Shown here piece after piece: positions 8,413 through 18,233 of a DNA stretch of 64,000 nt. Origin of the DNA: Arachnia rubra (GTDB lineage Bacteria; Actinomycetota; Actinomycetes; Propionibacteriales; Propionibacteriaceae); the NCBI RefSeq assembly GCF_019973735.1, contig NZ_AP024463.1:1054001-1118000 (forward strand), given 5' to 3'. Each line of letters begins with the position of its first letter. The first letter of the stretch is position 1. The translations under genes and the position numbers were made by a program. The notes below the pieces were generated by a model. It was not told the DNA's origin. It made no database searches and was given only the letters and a program-made list of their open reading frames with translations.

Positions 8413-9710
8413 TGGAGTGCCCGGCGTTTCGTGGACAGTGGTGAAAAACCTGAGTTTATTCGAACATGTGAGGTAAAATCTGTACTATGCCGGCTTCGAA
8501 ATTTAGTAAAGAGTTTAAAGAACAAATCATCGCGGAGGTTCTTGAGGGGTCTCGGCCGATAGCGGAAGTGGCGAAGTCCTACAATCTGGTTCCGGCGAAC
8601 TGTGGGTAACTGGGTGAGAATATGGCGGAAGCAGCATCCCGACCCAGGTATGGTAGAAGCCTCGTCGGATCAGGTGGCGGAACATCAAACGCTTGCAGGC
8701 CGAGGCTGGGTGAAGCGAAGACGGAGGGTTCGAGTTCAGAGATAAAGCGGCGGCCTTCTTCGCGCAGGAATCCCGGTAGCAGCGAAGAATGTGTTTATAT
8801 ACCTCCGCGAGGAAGGCAGCTATCCTGTGTATCTGATGTGCCGCTGGGCCAGCGTATCTCGTTCCGGCTACCACAAGGTGGCGGAATCAGGGCTTATCCG
8901 AGACGCAGAAACGCCGGGAAGAACTCACTATTTTAATTACGCATTTCTTCCACGAGTCTGAGCAAACCTACGGGTATCGACGTATCCACGCAGCTCTGGT
9001 TGAACGGGGAATCCACGCGAGCCCAGAGCTGGTGCGTCAGCTCATGCACCGGGCTGGCTTGGTGGCCTGTCAGCCCCGGAAACGGGTCCGTACCACCATC
9101 CCGGCCCAGGATCTTCACCACCGCCCGGATCTGGTGAAAAGGAATTTTACCGCCAACAAACCAGGGCAGAAATGGGTAGGCGATATCACCTACATCCCCA
9201 CCTGGGAAGGATTCACTTATCTAGCAACCGTCATGGATTGCTACCCGAGATGAAGATCATCGGTTATGCGATCACTGGGAATATGCGCACCCGGCTTGTT
9301 GCCGAGGCTTTACACATGGCAGTCAGAAATTGCCCAGTAACCCGAGGTGAAACCGTCTTCCATTCGGATCGTGGTTCGCAATACACCTCAGCTGATTACG
9401 CGGAAATCATGAACACATATGGTATCCGTGCCTCGGTAGGTAGAACTGGGTCGTGTTACGACAATGCCGCAGCAGAATCATTTAATGCCACCTGCAAGAA
9501 GGAGGTAGTGAACCGGAAGATCTACCCAACACGGAAACACGCCATAAAGGATGTGACAGCCTGGATCGAGTTACGCTACAATCAGAAACGACTCCACTCG
9601 GCGTTAGGGTACCGAACCCCCAACCACGTCCACCAAGAATGGAGCCAACACCAGAAAGCAGCCTAGAAATCCCATTTTTCAGTAGTGTCCACAAAACCCA
9701 TAGCACTCCA
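8413..9710 (+). mobile_element. IS3-family element, copy A (inactive)
   Basis: Bounded by imperfect inverted repeats of about 36 bp, both outer ends reading TGGAGTGC and sharing GTGGACA and TGAAAAA. A 3-bp target duplication GTG flanks it (8410-8412 and 9711-9713). Length 1298 bp. Its transposase genes are broken. Same family as copies B (11260), C (13178) and D (35162). Confidence 0.9.
8487..9666 (+). pseudogene. IS3 transposase OrfA/OrfB, copy A, broken
   Basis: OrfA starts at ATG 8487 like the intact copies (MPASKFSKEFKEQ) but frameshifts near 8597, where a GCGA-type change replaces the CAA of copy C, and stops soon after. Further small indels follow to about 8880. OrfB reads well from about 8940 (HFFHESEQTYGYRR), frameshifts at 9241-9252 (CCCGAGATG where copies B and D have TCGAAAA), then keeps the catalytic end (HSDRGSQYTS and SCYDNAAAESF) to the stop at 9664. 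No functional transposase is expected. Confidence 0.88.
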
Positions 9711-9744
9711 GTGCATTCAAGACGGCAGGTTTTGTTTTAAGAGG

Positions 9745-9915
9745 GCTATATCAAGGATGTGACATCCTGGATCGAGTTGCGATACAATCAGAAAAGACGT
9801 CACTTCGCACTCGGGTACAAAACCCCCAACCATGTCCATCAAGAGTGGACTGAAACCCAGATTCCAGCCTGAAAACCCATTTTTCACAAGTGTCCACAAA
9901 ACCCATAGCAGTCCA
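9745..9915 (+). pseudogene. 3' remnant of a second, diverged IS3-type element
   Basis: Translates to the OrfB tail (KDVTSWIELRYNQK, then ALGYKTPNHVHQEW) with differences from the four main copies. It ends in an IS3-like terminus (TCACAAGTGTCCACAAAACC ... GCAGTCCA) at 9915. The rest of that element is gone. A related end fragment lies at 15297-15345. Confidence 0.75.
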
Positions 9916-9964
9916 GCTTGCTCTTTTGAGATAACCGGGTGCGAAAACAAACCATCACCTGAAA

Positions 9965-10658
9965 ATGCCAGCACAAAACCCTGATGCCAGTGGAATCCTC
10001 GACCTATGCGCAGACGCCCACACCCGAGACCGGCCACCTACCTGCCGGATCACACACACCCGGCCTCCTCACCAGTATTCGCCCCTTACGCCACAACATC
10101 ACCCAAGAACTTGCTCACGGAGCTGTTTGAGATTTCTCACTCCATGGTCAGCAGGCGTTGTCAACGCCTACACCCCACCCATCGCCGAGGTCCTCCACGT
10201 TCGGGTTCTCACCCTGGAAGACCCCCCGACCCAACAACTGAATCCTCGACCGACGCTCCCCCAGCCCTGCTGGTCCTGGCATCAGCCATCAGCATCCGGA
10301 GCTGTACTCGGGCAGAGAGCATCACACCACCGGAGCCCCCCATCCAGGTGGCCTGCATCCAGGCGGGAAGACCTACACAGGTTCCACAACCCCTCCCAGA
10401 CACACACCCCACGACCTCACAGCGCTGAAGACTCCCGACTCCTCGACGTCATTCATCAAGCCACCCACACCGGCGATAAAGACCACACTCCAACACCAAG
10501 ATTGACCACCCCGACCAAGAAACCCGCCAGTCATGAACCACACAACACCAAAAAGAAGTTCAATAAAAAGATCAACACCATCCCCCACCTCATAGAACAA
10601 ACTCAAGGGGGCGGTTGAAGACCTGGCACATCCCCCACACCGACTACCACCAACCCAT
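9965..10658 (+). pseudogene. Decayed IS5-type transposase gene, 5' part (outermost of a nested set)
   Basis: Several frames carry pieces of a DDE transposase similar to that of the IS5 element beside it: RHNITQEL and EISHSMVSRR (HTH region), IAEVLHVRVLTLED, ELYSG with TTG, then GDK and a KKKFNKKINTI stretch, and KTWHIPHTDYHQP. The order matches the neighbour's transposase but frames shift repeatedly. The piece ends exactly at the left inverted repeat of the IS5 element at 10659 and resumes after 12855. No function expected. Confidence 0.72.
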
Positions 10659-11259
10659 GAGGCTTAGTCAGAATGTGTTTCTGTAGAATTCGAGTGCGGC
10701 TACTGTGGTGATTGTTTCTGGGAATGTTGTGAAGGGTCTGCGGTAGTCGGTGTGGAGAATTCTCCAGGTTTTGAGGTTGGCGATGACTCGTTCGATCATG
10801 TAGCGTATCGCGTTTACTGACTTGTTGAACCTTTTTTCTTCTTCTGTGTGTTGTTGTTTCGGTTGGGTTCGGATGGGGGTGATCATGCCGAGTCCGATGT
10901 ATCCTTTGTCGCCGATGAGTTGCCCGGTGGTGATGTGGTCGAGTAGGCCGGTTTCTTTGAGTGCGTGTGCGTCATGGGTGCGGCCGGGCATCGGGTCGGA
11001 GATGAAGGCGAGCCGTCCTGTCAGGTCGCATGCAACCTGGACGTTGACGCCGGTGGTTTTGTGTTTGCCGGAGTACAGTTCTGGCATGGTGCGCCATGAC
11101 CAGGTCGGCAGTAGGGTGCCATCGACGATGAGTGGTTCGCTGACATCGAGGTCGTCGACCGTGGGGGTGCAGTCCTGCAGGGCCTGTCCCAGGATGGGCA
11201 TCCAGGATGCGATGGTTCGAGAGATCGTTTTCTGGGAGACGTGGAACTGGTCGGCAATC

Positions 11260-12553
11260 TGGAGTGCTATGGGTTTTGTGGACACTACTGAAAAATGGGA
11301 TTTCTAGGCTGCTTTCTGGTGTTGGCTCCATTCTTGGTGGACGTGGTTGGGGGTTCGGTACCCTAACGCCGAGTGAAGTCGTTTCTGATTGTAACGTAAC
11401 TCGATCCAGGCTGTCACATCCTTTATAGCATGTTTCCGTGTTGGGTAGATCTTCCGGTTCACTACCTCCTTCTTGCAGGTGGCATTAAATGATTCCGCTG
11501 CGGCATTGTCGTAACACGACCCAGTTCTACCTACCGAGGCACGGATACCATATGTGTTCATGATTTCCGCGTAATCAGCTGAGGTGTATTGCGAACCACG
11601 ATCCGAATGGAAGACGGTTTCACCTCGGGTTACTGGGCAATTTCTGACTGCCATGTGTAAAGCCTCGGCAACAAGCCGGGTGCGCATATTCCCGGCGATC
11701 GCATAACCGATGATCTTTTTCGAGTAGCAATCCATGACGGTTGCTAGATAAGTGAATCCTTCCCAGGTGGGGATGTAGGTGATATCGCCTACCCATTTCT
11801 GCCCTGGTTTGTTGGCGGTAAAATTCCTTTTCACCAGATCCGGGCGGTGGTGAAGATCCTGGGCCGGGATGGTGGTACGGACCCGTTTCCGGGGCTGACA
11901 GGCCACCAAGCCAGCCCGGTGCATGAGCTGACGCACCAGCTCTGGGCTCGCGTGGATTCCCCGTTCAACCAGAGCTGCGTGGATACGTCGATACCCGTAG
12001 GTTTGCTCAGACTCGTGGAAGAAATGCGTAATTAAAATAGTGAGTTCTTCCCGGCGTTTCTGCGTCTCGGATAAACCCTGATTCCGCCACCTTGTGGTAG
12101 CCGGAACGAGACACTCTGGCCCAGCGGCACATCAGATACACAGGATAGCTGCCTTCCTCGCGGAGGTATATAAACACATTCTTCGCTGCTACCGGGATTC
12201 CTGCGCGAAGAAGGCCGCCGCTTTTTTCAAAAACTCGATCTCCATCTTCGCTTCACCCAGCCTCGGCCTGCAAGCGTTTGATGTTCCGCCACCTGATCCG
12301 ACGAGGCTTCTACCATACCTGGGTCGGGATGCTGCTTCCGCCATATTCTCACCCAGTTACCCACAGTTCGCCGGAACCAGATTGTAGGACTTCGCCACTT
12401 CCGCTATCGGCCGAGACCCCTCAAGAACCTCCGCGATGATTTGTTCTTTAAACTCTTTACTAAATTTCGAAGCCGGCATAGTACAGATTTTACCTCACAT
12501 GTTCGAATAAACTCAGGTTTTTCACCACTGTCCACGAAACGCCGGGCACTCCA
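11260..12553 (-). mobile_element. IS3-family element, copy B
   Basis: Same inverted ends as copy A (TGGAGTGC at both outer edges). Flanked by the 3-bp duplication ATC (11257-11259, 12554-12556). It lies inside the IS5 transposase gene. It shares the orfA lesions of copy A but not the orfB frameshift of copies A and C. Confidence 0.92.
11304..12479 (-). pseudogene. IS3 transposase OrfA/OrfB, copy B, partly broken
   Basis: OrfA starts at ATG 12479 but carries the same frameshift as copy A near 12365-12372. The 5' part of OrfB is also shifted around 12090. From about 11936 the frame is intact for 210 residues through the whole catalytic core: GDITYIP, MDCYSKKIIGYAI, HSDRGSQYTS and CYDNAAAESF carry the D, D and E of the DDE site. 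A full OrfAB product cannot be made. Confidence 0.87.
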
Positions 12554-12727
12554 ATCGATGCTTGTGTGCGGTTGGATCGCAGATAGATCAAGGCCACAAC
12601 AACACACTTGTACAGTCCTAGTGTGGGTTTCCGTCCTGCTCGGGAGGCTGGTGCCTCGCGGAGGTCATGGATGCGTGCGACAAGGTCGGTGATCTGTTCG
12701 CTGCTAAGACCTGTGCTAGAGTACATG

Positions 12728-12790
12728 GGAAGGCTCAACTTTCGATTGACTGTGTTGGTACTATCAATTATTCAGGAAGTTGAGCCTTCC
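12728..12790. repeat. 14-bp inverted repeat hairpin over the IS5 transposase start
   Basis: Arms 12728-12741 (GGAAGGCTCAACTT) and 12777-12790 are perfect complements separated by 35 bases. The transposase start region (12727-12738, minus strand) falls in one arm. Read through from an outside promoter, the RNA would fold over the start. This resembles the known protection of IS10/IS50 transposase genes from impinging transcription, but here it is inference. Confidence 0.6.
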
Positions 12791-12855
12791 TCGCGCATAC
12801 CGACACGCACAACACGTCAATTAACTATTGCAGCCACCGATTCTGACTAAGCCTC

Positions 12856-12912
12856 CATCACAACCCTCACTACCACCATCAACACCATCCTCAGAATCAT
12901 ATCCACCTACAC
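12856..12912 (+). pseudogene. 3' remnant of the outer decayed IS5-type transposase
   Basis: Directly after the CAT duplication the sequence reads TTLTTTINTILRII, matching the C-terminal TTFPETITTVAALEF region of the IS5 transposase. It joins in sense with the piece ending at 10658 (HTDYHQP). This shows the IS5 element interrupted this gene. Confidence 0.6.
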
Positions 12913-13251
12913 CCCGCGGTGGTGTCATAGGGTCGTAGCAACAGTGTTTGTTAGGGAGGGGTTGTTGGTGCGGCGGTTGTTGACGGTGACGGATCGGGCT
13001 GGGATCGCGAGGGGTTTGGCGGAGGGGTGTGGGTTGCGTGAGATTGCTCGGCGGATTGGTAGGGATGTGTCGGTGGTTTCGCGGGAAGTGGCCCGGAATC
13101 AGGGTGAGACGGGGTACAAGTGTGTGGCTGCTGATGTAGCTGCGCAGCGGCGGCGTGCCCGGCCCAAGCTCCGCAAGTGGAGTGCCCGGCGTTTCGTGGA
13201 CAGTGGTGAAAAACCTGAGTTTATTCGAACATGTGAGGTAAAATCTGTACT

Positions 13252-13539
13252 ATGCCGGCTTCGAAATTTAGTAAAGAGTTTAAAGAACAAATCATCGCGG
13301 AGGTTCTTGAGGGGTCTCGGCCGATAGCGGAAGTGGCGAAGTCCTACAATCTGGTTCCGCAAACTGTGGGTAACTGGGTGAGAATATGGCGGAAGCAGCA
13401 TCCCGACCCAGGTATGGTAGAAGCCTCGTCGGATCAGGTGGCGGAGAACAAGCGCTTGCAGGCTGAGTTGCGTGAAGCGAAGATGGAGATCGAGTTTTTG
13501 AAAAAAGCGGCGGCCTTCTTCGCGCAGGAATCCCGGTAG
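13252..13539 (+). CDS. IS3 transposase OrfA, copy C
   Basis: A 95-residue HTH protein (SKEFKEQIIAEVLEGS ... YNLVPQTVGNWVRIW) followed by a leucine-zipper-like helix (ENKRLQAELREAKMEIEFLKK). It contains the slippery run AAAAAAG at 13501-13507. A -1 shift there enters the OrfB frame, which is open from that point, so the normal product would be an OrfAB fusion. Confidence 0.92.
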   Translation: MPASKFSKEFKEQIIAEVLEGSRPIAEVAKSYNLVPQTVGNWVRIWRKQHPDPGMVEASSDQVAENKRLQAELREAKMEIEFLKKAAAFFAQESR

Positions 13540-14422
13540 CAGCGAAATATGTTTATATTCACCGCGAGGAAGGCAGCTATCCTGTGTATCTGATGTGCCG
13601 CTGGGCCAGAGTGTCTCGTTCCGGCTACTACAGATGGCGGAATCAGGGTTTATCCGAGACGCAGAAACGCCGGGAAGAACTCACTATTTTAATTACGCAT
13701 TTCTTCCACGAGTCTGAGCAAACCTACGGGTATCGACGTATCCACGCAGCTCTGGTTGAACGGGGAATCCACGCGAGCCCAGAGCTGGTGCGTCAGCTCA
13801 TGCACCGGGCTGGCTTGGTGGCCTGTCAGCCCCGGAAACGGGTCCGTACCACCATCCCGGCCCAGGATCTTCACCACCGCCCGGATCTGGTGAAAAGGAA
13901 TTTTACCGCCAACAAACCAGGGCAGAAATGGGTAGGCGATATCACCTACATCCCCACCTGGGAAGGATTCACTTATCTAGCAACCGTCATGGATTGCTAC
14001 CCGAGATGAAGATCATCGGTTATGCGATCGCCGGGAATATGCGCACCCGGCTTGTTGCCGAGGCTTTACACATGGCAGTCAGAAATTGCCCAGTAACCCG
14101 AGGTGAAACCGTCTTCCATTCGGATCGTGGTTCGCAATACACCTCAGCTGATTACGCGGAAATCATGAACACATATGGTATCCGTGCCTCGGTAGGTAGA
14201 ACTGGGTCGTGTTACGACAATGCCGCAGCGGAATCATTTAATGCCACCTGCAAGAAGGAGGTAGTGAACCGGAAGATCTACCCAACACGGAAACATGCTA
14301 TAAAGGATGTGACAGCCTGGATCGAGTTACGTTACAATCAGAAACGACTTCACTCGGCGTTAGGGTACCGAACCCCCAACCACGTCCACCAAGAATGGAG
14401 CCAACACCAGAAAGCAGCCTAG
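13503..14422 (+). pseudogene. IS3 transposase OrfB, copy C, frameshifted
   Basis: Open in the -1 frame from the slippery site (internal start ATG at 13584, YLMCRWARVSRSGYYRW). It reads to MDCYPR at about 14006, where CCCGAGATG replaces TCGAAAA (two extra bases), and stops. The rest of the catalytic core continues in another frame to the TAG at 14422. Copy A has the identical lesion, so A and C share descent. Confidence 0.9.
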
Positions 14423-15296
14423 AAATCCCATTTTTCAGTAGTGTCCACAAAACCCATAGCACTCCAAAGATTGATGCTGATCTGGTGTTGAAGCAGCGGG
14501 TGATTGCTGATCTTCGGAGGTCTCGTACACCACGTCAGATCGCGGGAAGATTACGTGCTGAGGCTGGGGGTGACAGGCTTGAACCGTGTCAGGGTTCCCC
14601 CACGGCCCAAGGAGCGAGCGTGTCTCATGAAGCGATCTACACCTGGATTTATGCGATGCCGAAGAAGACGCTGCGGGAGCACGGTGTCATGCTCGGGTCG
14701 AAACGCACTAGCCGTCAGTCCCGGCGTCGTTTGGGTGAGCGGAAATCCCCGATTGTGGGAATGGTCAGTATCGATCAGCGGCCTCAGGAGGTTACAGGAC
14801 GGAAGGTTCCCGGTCATTGGGAAGGAGACTTGATCATCGGCGCCTACGGCAGAACAGCCGCGATCACCCTCGTCGAACGAACCACCCGGTTCGTCACGAT
14901 CCTCGCCCTGCCGAAGGGCAAGAACGCAGACGGGGTGTGTGACGCCCTGATCGACCACATCACTGGGCTGCCCGAATTGATGAAGGGCACCCTGACCTGG
15001 GATCAGGGCTCTGAGATGGCCCGGCACGCCGCGTTCACCATGGCCACCCAGATGCCGGTGTACTTCGCCCATCCCCACTCTCCCTGGGAACGCGGCAGCA
15101 ATGAGAACACCAACCGACTCATCCGTGACTACCTGCCCAAAGGCACTCCCATCCCCCAACACCAGCCCTATCTCACAGCCATCGCCGAAGAACTGAACGA
15201 ACGCCCCCGAGCCACCCTCGGCTACCTCACCCCACGAGAAGCTTTCCAGAAACTACTCGTTGCTTCCACCACTTGACACCGCCCGCGAATAAGCCT

Positions 15297-15345
15297 CAAA
15301 ACCCCCAGCCATGTCTGTCGGGAGTGAAGTCAAACCCAGACCCTG
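15297..15345 (+). pseudogene. Short IS3-type end fragment
   Basis: Resembles the tail of the remnant at 9745-9915 (CAAAACCCCCAGCCATGTC ... GACC) but degenerate. It sits between the IS30 and IS256 elements. A leftover of an older insertion. Confidence 0.45.
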
Positions 15346-15360
15346 GAGGGTTATTCGGGT

Positions 15361-16742
15361 CTGTCTGATTAACGGTGTGTAGGGTCCGGTGGTTTTCATC
15401 AGTGGGTGGTTCGGTTGAACCGTTCAGCGAAGGTGATTGCGAACGCGTTGAGTGCGGGCTTCCACCTGATCACCCAGCGTGCCCGGCTCCCGCTGGTGGG
15501 GTCAAGGGAGCGGGTCACTAGGTACAGGCACTTCAATGCGGCTTGCTCGTTGGGGAAGTGCTCACGGGCCCGCATGGCCCGGTGGTACCTCGCGTTGATG
15601 GACTCGATGGTGTTGGTCGTGTAGATCACCTTCCGGTTCTCCATGTCGTAGGCTAGGAACGGTACGATACTGCGCCCACGTGTTGCGCCACAGCTGCACG
15701 ATCGCCGGATACCGGTCGCCCCACTCGGTGGCGAACTCGGCAAACCGGTCCTTGGTCGCTTGCTCGGACGGGGCCGTGTACACCGGTTTGAGGGACTTCA
15801 CGATCGCGTCGCGGTGCTGCCGGCCGGCGTAGCGGAAGCTGTTGCGGAACCAGGTAGATCGATGCACTGCTGCACGATGGTGTGTTCCCAGGTCGTGTTG
15901 ATCGCCTCAGGGAGTCCCTTCAACCCGTCACACACCGCGATCATCACCTCGACGATGCCTCGGTTCTTCACCTCCGAAAAGATCTGCAGCCAGAACCGGG
16001 CACCCTCAGCACCGTCACCAGCCCAGATCCCTGTGGATGTCGCGTTCCCCGTTCATCGTGACACCCATGACAACGTAGAACGGGGTGTTACGGACTTGAC
16101 CGTCGCGGACCTTCACGTGCGAATCGCGCCGGGCGAAGATCACCGGGTAGACAGGATCCAACGGCCGACTCGACCACTCGGCGAGCTCACCGACGATCTT
16201 CTCGGTGATCCGGCTGATGGTGTCCTTCGACACCCTCGCTCCGTACACCTCCTCGAAGTGGGCAGCGACTTCACCGGTGGTCAGCCCGCGGGCGGTCAAC
16301 GACAACACGATCTGATCGATGCCGTCCAAACGTCGCTTCCGTTTCGGGACGATGATCGGCTCGAAGGAGCCGTCACGATCACGGGGTACCACCGGTCTCG
16401 ACCGGCCCGATCTGGGTCAACACCGTCTTGACGCGGGTGCCGTTGCGCATGTTCGCCTCGATCGGCGTGCCACCGTGCTCGTGACCCAGATGCTCGGTCA
16501 ACTCGGCGTTCAACGCCGCCTCCAGGACGTTCCTTGGTGAGCTGGTTCAACAACCCTCCCGGGCCGACCAGACTCACCCCCTGTTCCCTGGCCTGCGCCA
16601 GCAGACACTCGGCCAGGTCCTTCTGATCGATGATCTCTCCGGTCACGGGATCGATCATCTCGTCTTCCATCATGTCGGTCGTGTCAGCCACAGCCATCTC
16701 CTCTCGAATCAGACCGGACCCCACACACCGTTAATCAGACAG
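15361..16742 (-). mobile_element. IS256-family element (inactive)
   Basis: Perfect 20-bp inverted repeats beginning CTGTCTGATTAACGG at 15361-15380 and ending at 16742. Length 1382 bp. It encloses a Mutator-type transposase on the minus strand. The flanking 8-9 bases do not match, so the target duplication is lost or the ends were rearranged. Confidence 0.88.
15399..16724 (-). pseudogene. IS256-family (Mutator) transposase, multiple frameshifts
   Basis: Pieces in three frames together cover the whole protein. From 16724: MEDEMIDPVTGEIIDQKDLA and LLNQLTKE; then VPRDRDGSFEPIIVPKRKRR and GLTTGEVAAHFEEVYG (DUF-type N-terminal part); VYPVIFARRDSHVKVRDGQV carrying the first catalytic region; RDAIVKSLKPVYTA; and finally NTIESINARYHRA to the C-terminus FAERFNRTTH. 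Shifts occur near 16540, 16395, 16030, 15880 and 15690. Not functional. Confidence 0.88.
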
Positions 16743-16886
16743 TCCCACAACTGGCAGGCACTCGAAGGTGGCCCGGGATAGGAGCCGAGTCGTGCGGCCG
16801 CACCACAACTTGGAGTTGGTGTGGAGATGATGCTGAGGGTCTGGTGCAACCGCTACGGGCTCGCGGGCGGGTAAAGTTCGTCGAGA

Positions 16887-16892
16887 TAAAAT
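16887..16892 (+). promoter_or_regulatory. Candidate -10 box for the island operon
   Basis: TAAAAT in a GATAAAATCC context, the only AT-rich hexamer between the IS256 end and the first island gene. It would place the RNA start about 20 bases before the Shine-Dalgarno at 16912-16917. No clear -35. An imperfect inverted repeat (CACCACAACT/AGTTGGTGTG, about 16799-16821) upstream could be an operator. Confidence 0.35.
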
Positions 16893-16922
16893 CCAGGGCT
16901 TGGACGGCAAAGAGGGAATGAT

Positions 16923-17009
16923 GTGACTGCTTGGCGGGATATACCTAACGGTGGCCCTGTGGCTAGCTGGGAGACAGCGCCTGCGTCGACGGCGGGCTGC
17001 TGGTGCTGA
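16923..17009 (+). CDS. 28-residue peptide overlapping the MFS start (leader peptide or precursor?)
   Basis: A short ORF from GTG 16923 with a strong Shine-Dalgarno GAGGGA (16912-16917, five-base spacer). It encodes TAWRDIPNGGPVASW and ends GCWC before TGA 17007-17009. The MFS start GTG 17003 lies inside its last two sense codons, so translation of the two would be coupled. It is rich in Trp (3), Gly and Ala and has two Cys at the very end. I do not recognise it. A regulatory leader for the exporter is the simplest idea; a modified-peptide precursor is possible, but no modifying enzyme is next to it. Confidence 0.4.
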   Translation: MTAWRDIPNGGPVASWETAPASTAGCWC

Positions 17010-18193
17010 CTCACTCATCGCCTGACTTCCGTCGACTGTTGGTCATCTCTTTTGTCAGTAGCTTCGGCGAGTGGATGAGTCTGATGGCACTCAGTTACAT
17101 CGTCTTCATCGCCTCTGGCCTGACCGCCCTCGGCATCCTGACGTCGGTACCGGTGGTAGCAGGCACGGCACTGTCCCCGTGGGTCGGTGCCTGGGTCGAC
17201 CGACTGAACGCCCGCCGTGTTGTGCTATTGACCACCATCGCCCTTGCAGTCGTCACCGCCGCGCTGCAATGGTACCAGCCGCTCGCCTACGTTCTGCTCC
17301 TGGCGGTCCGGCAAGTCCTCGGGGGCCTCATGTACACCGCACAGGGCCGTCTGGTTCCGGCGGTGGTCCCCTCAACGGAGCTCGAACGAGGAGCTGGGCT
17401 ACTAAATGGAGCCGACCGGATCGGCGCCGGGCTAGGGCTCGCCGTCGGGCCGGTCTTGGCGGCTCAACTGGGCCCAACGGTCTTCCTTGTCAACAGCGCC
17501 ACCCTCCTTCTCGCCTCGGCACTTTTCTGGGGCTTGCGTGCAGACGTCGCGCCGGCACCCACCGGGAAACACGGACGTACCGTGCGTGAGGCCCTGCCGT
17601 GGCTTCGCTCGAACGCCATTGTTCTCGCCCTCTACTGTCTCGGCTCGATTCTGTGGGGGCTGAGGGACATCGGCACCCTGCCGGTTGTTGAGCAACGCCT
17701 CGGTCTCGATATCGCGACCTGGTCGGGTGCGTTCGCGGCCATCGCTCTGGTTGGAGAGGTACTCGGTGCCGCCGTCCTCGCCTGGCACAACCCCGACGTC
17801 CGGACCCACGGGCTACAGATCGTCGGCGGACTAGTGGTGGCACTGGCCCTGACGATCATGCTCCCCGCCCTGGTCGTGTGGCTCCCGCTTGTTGTAGCGG
17901 TCAAAGTGGTCGAGGGTCTCGCATCCAACCTCCTCGGCTCCGTGGCTACGATCGTGTTGATCTTTCAGGCACCAGAGGGGCTGCGTGGTAGGGTCGCCGG
18001 AGTGTTGTTTTCACTTACCATGTCGGTACTCGCCATGTCGAAGCTTGTTTGGGGGTACGCGATCGATCAGTGGGGCGTCGTTCTAGTCTACGTTGGGGCG
18101 CTCGTGGTCACAGTCGTTGTTGTTTTCGCTCTCTCGGCCGCCGGGTTCGGTGAGTCGAAGCAGCTCGGGCGGTCTCGCCCATCCGATTCCTGA
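17003..18193 (+). CDS. MFS transporter (probable exporter of the island)
   Basis: A 396-residue major facilitator with about 12 hydrophobic segments, the loop motif GAWVDRLNARRV after helix 2 and ARQVLGG-like (AVRQVLGGLMYTAQGRLVPAVV) helix 4-5 region, as in the MFS_3/macrolide-efflux type family. First full gene of the island operon. Its position matches an exporter of the cluster product, as lmrA does for lincomycin, but LmrA is a larger 14-helix type, so this is a functional analogy only. Start GTG 17003 overlaps the preceding 28-codon ORF. Substrate unknown. Confidence 0.82.
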   Translation: MLTHSSPDFRRLLVISFVSSFGEWMSLMALSYIVFIASGLTALGILTSVPVVAGTALSPWVGAWVDRLNARRVVLLTTIALAVVTAALQWYQPLAYVLLLAVRQVLGGLMYTAQGRLVPAVVPSTELERGAGLLNGADRIGAGLGLAVGPVLAAQLGPTVFLVNSATLLLASALFWGLRADVAPAPTGKHGRTVREALPWLRSNAIVLALYCLGSILWGLRDIGTLPVVEQRLGLDIATWSGAFAAIALVGEVLGAAVLAWHNPDVRTHGLQIVGGLVVALALTIMLPALVVWLPLVVAVKVVEGLASNLLGSVATIVLIFQAPEGLRGRVAGVLFSLTMSVLAMSKLVWGYAIDQWGVVLVYVGALVVTVVVVFALSAAGFGESKQLGRSRPSDS

Positions 18194-18233
18194 AGTGGGG
18201 GACCGCTTGGACAACAGAGAGAGGAAGAATCAA

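Larger units (their letters stand above)
10668..12738 (-). pseudogene. IS5-family DDE transposase split by IS3 copy B
   Basis: The N-terminal part reads from about 12727-12738 (MYSSTGLSSEQITDLVARIH) to RSNRTQASI at the IS3 right edge. Reading resumes beyond the IS3 left edge at 11259 as ALQIADQFHVSQKTISRTI and continues through VDGTLLP, SGKHKTTGVNVQ, GDKGYIG and MIERVIANLKTWR to the stop at 10668. Joining across the insertion after removing one ATC gives a continuous reading frame with an HTH domain and DDE_4-type nuclease domain, so the gene was intact when copy B landed. Confidence 0.88.
10659..12855 (-). mobile_element. IS5-family element (about 900 bp) carrying IS3 copy B
   Basis: Perfect 16-bp terminal inverted repeats GAGGCTTAGTCAGAAT (10659-10674 and 12840-12855), with a 3-bp duplication CAT outside each end (10656-10658, 12856-12858). 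Removing IS3 copy B and its 3-bp duplication leaves about 900 bp, a normal IS5 size. It inserted into an older related transposase gene whose coding sense continues on both sides. Confidence 0.88.
13178..14466 (+). mobile_element. IS3-family element, copy C
   Basis: Ends match the other copies (TGGAGTGC outermost). Flanked by the 3-bp duplication AAG (13175-13177, 14467-14469) inside the IS30 transposase. OrfA is intact and OrfB frameshifted. Confidence 0.94.
12944..15276 (+). pseudogene. IS30-family transposase split by IS3 copy C
   Basis: The first 78 residues (GLAEGCGLREIARRIGRDVS, an HTH typical of IS30) run from 12944 to PKLRK at 13177. After copy C (13178-14466 plus AAG) the frame resumes as IDADLVLKQRVIADLRRS and continues through SHEAIYTWIY, GHWEGDLIIG (first D), LTWDQGSEMARH (second D) and SPWERGSNENTNRLIRDYLPKG (catalytic E) to TGA 15276. 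Excising the IS3 and one AAG restores a single frame, so the damage is only the insertion. Confidence 0.92.
12920..15283 (+). mobile_element. IS30-family element carrying IS3 copy C
   Basis: Imperfect inverted ends, both with GGTGTCA and AGCAAC blocks (left 12920-12943, right about 15262-15283). Without copy C the length is about 1070 bp, normal for IS30. The transposase was intact apart from the insertion. Boundaries are uncertain by a few bases and I see no clear target duplication. Confidence 0.78.
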
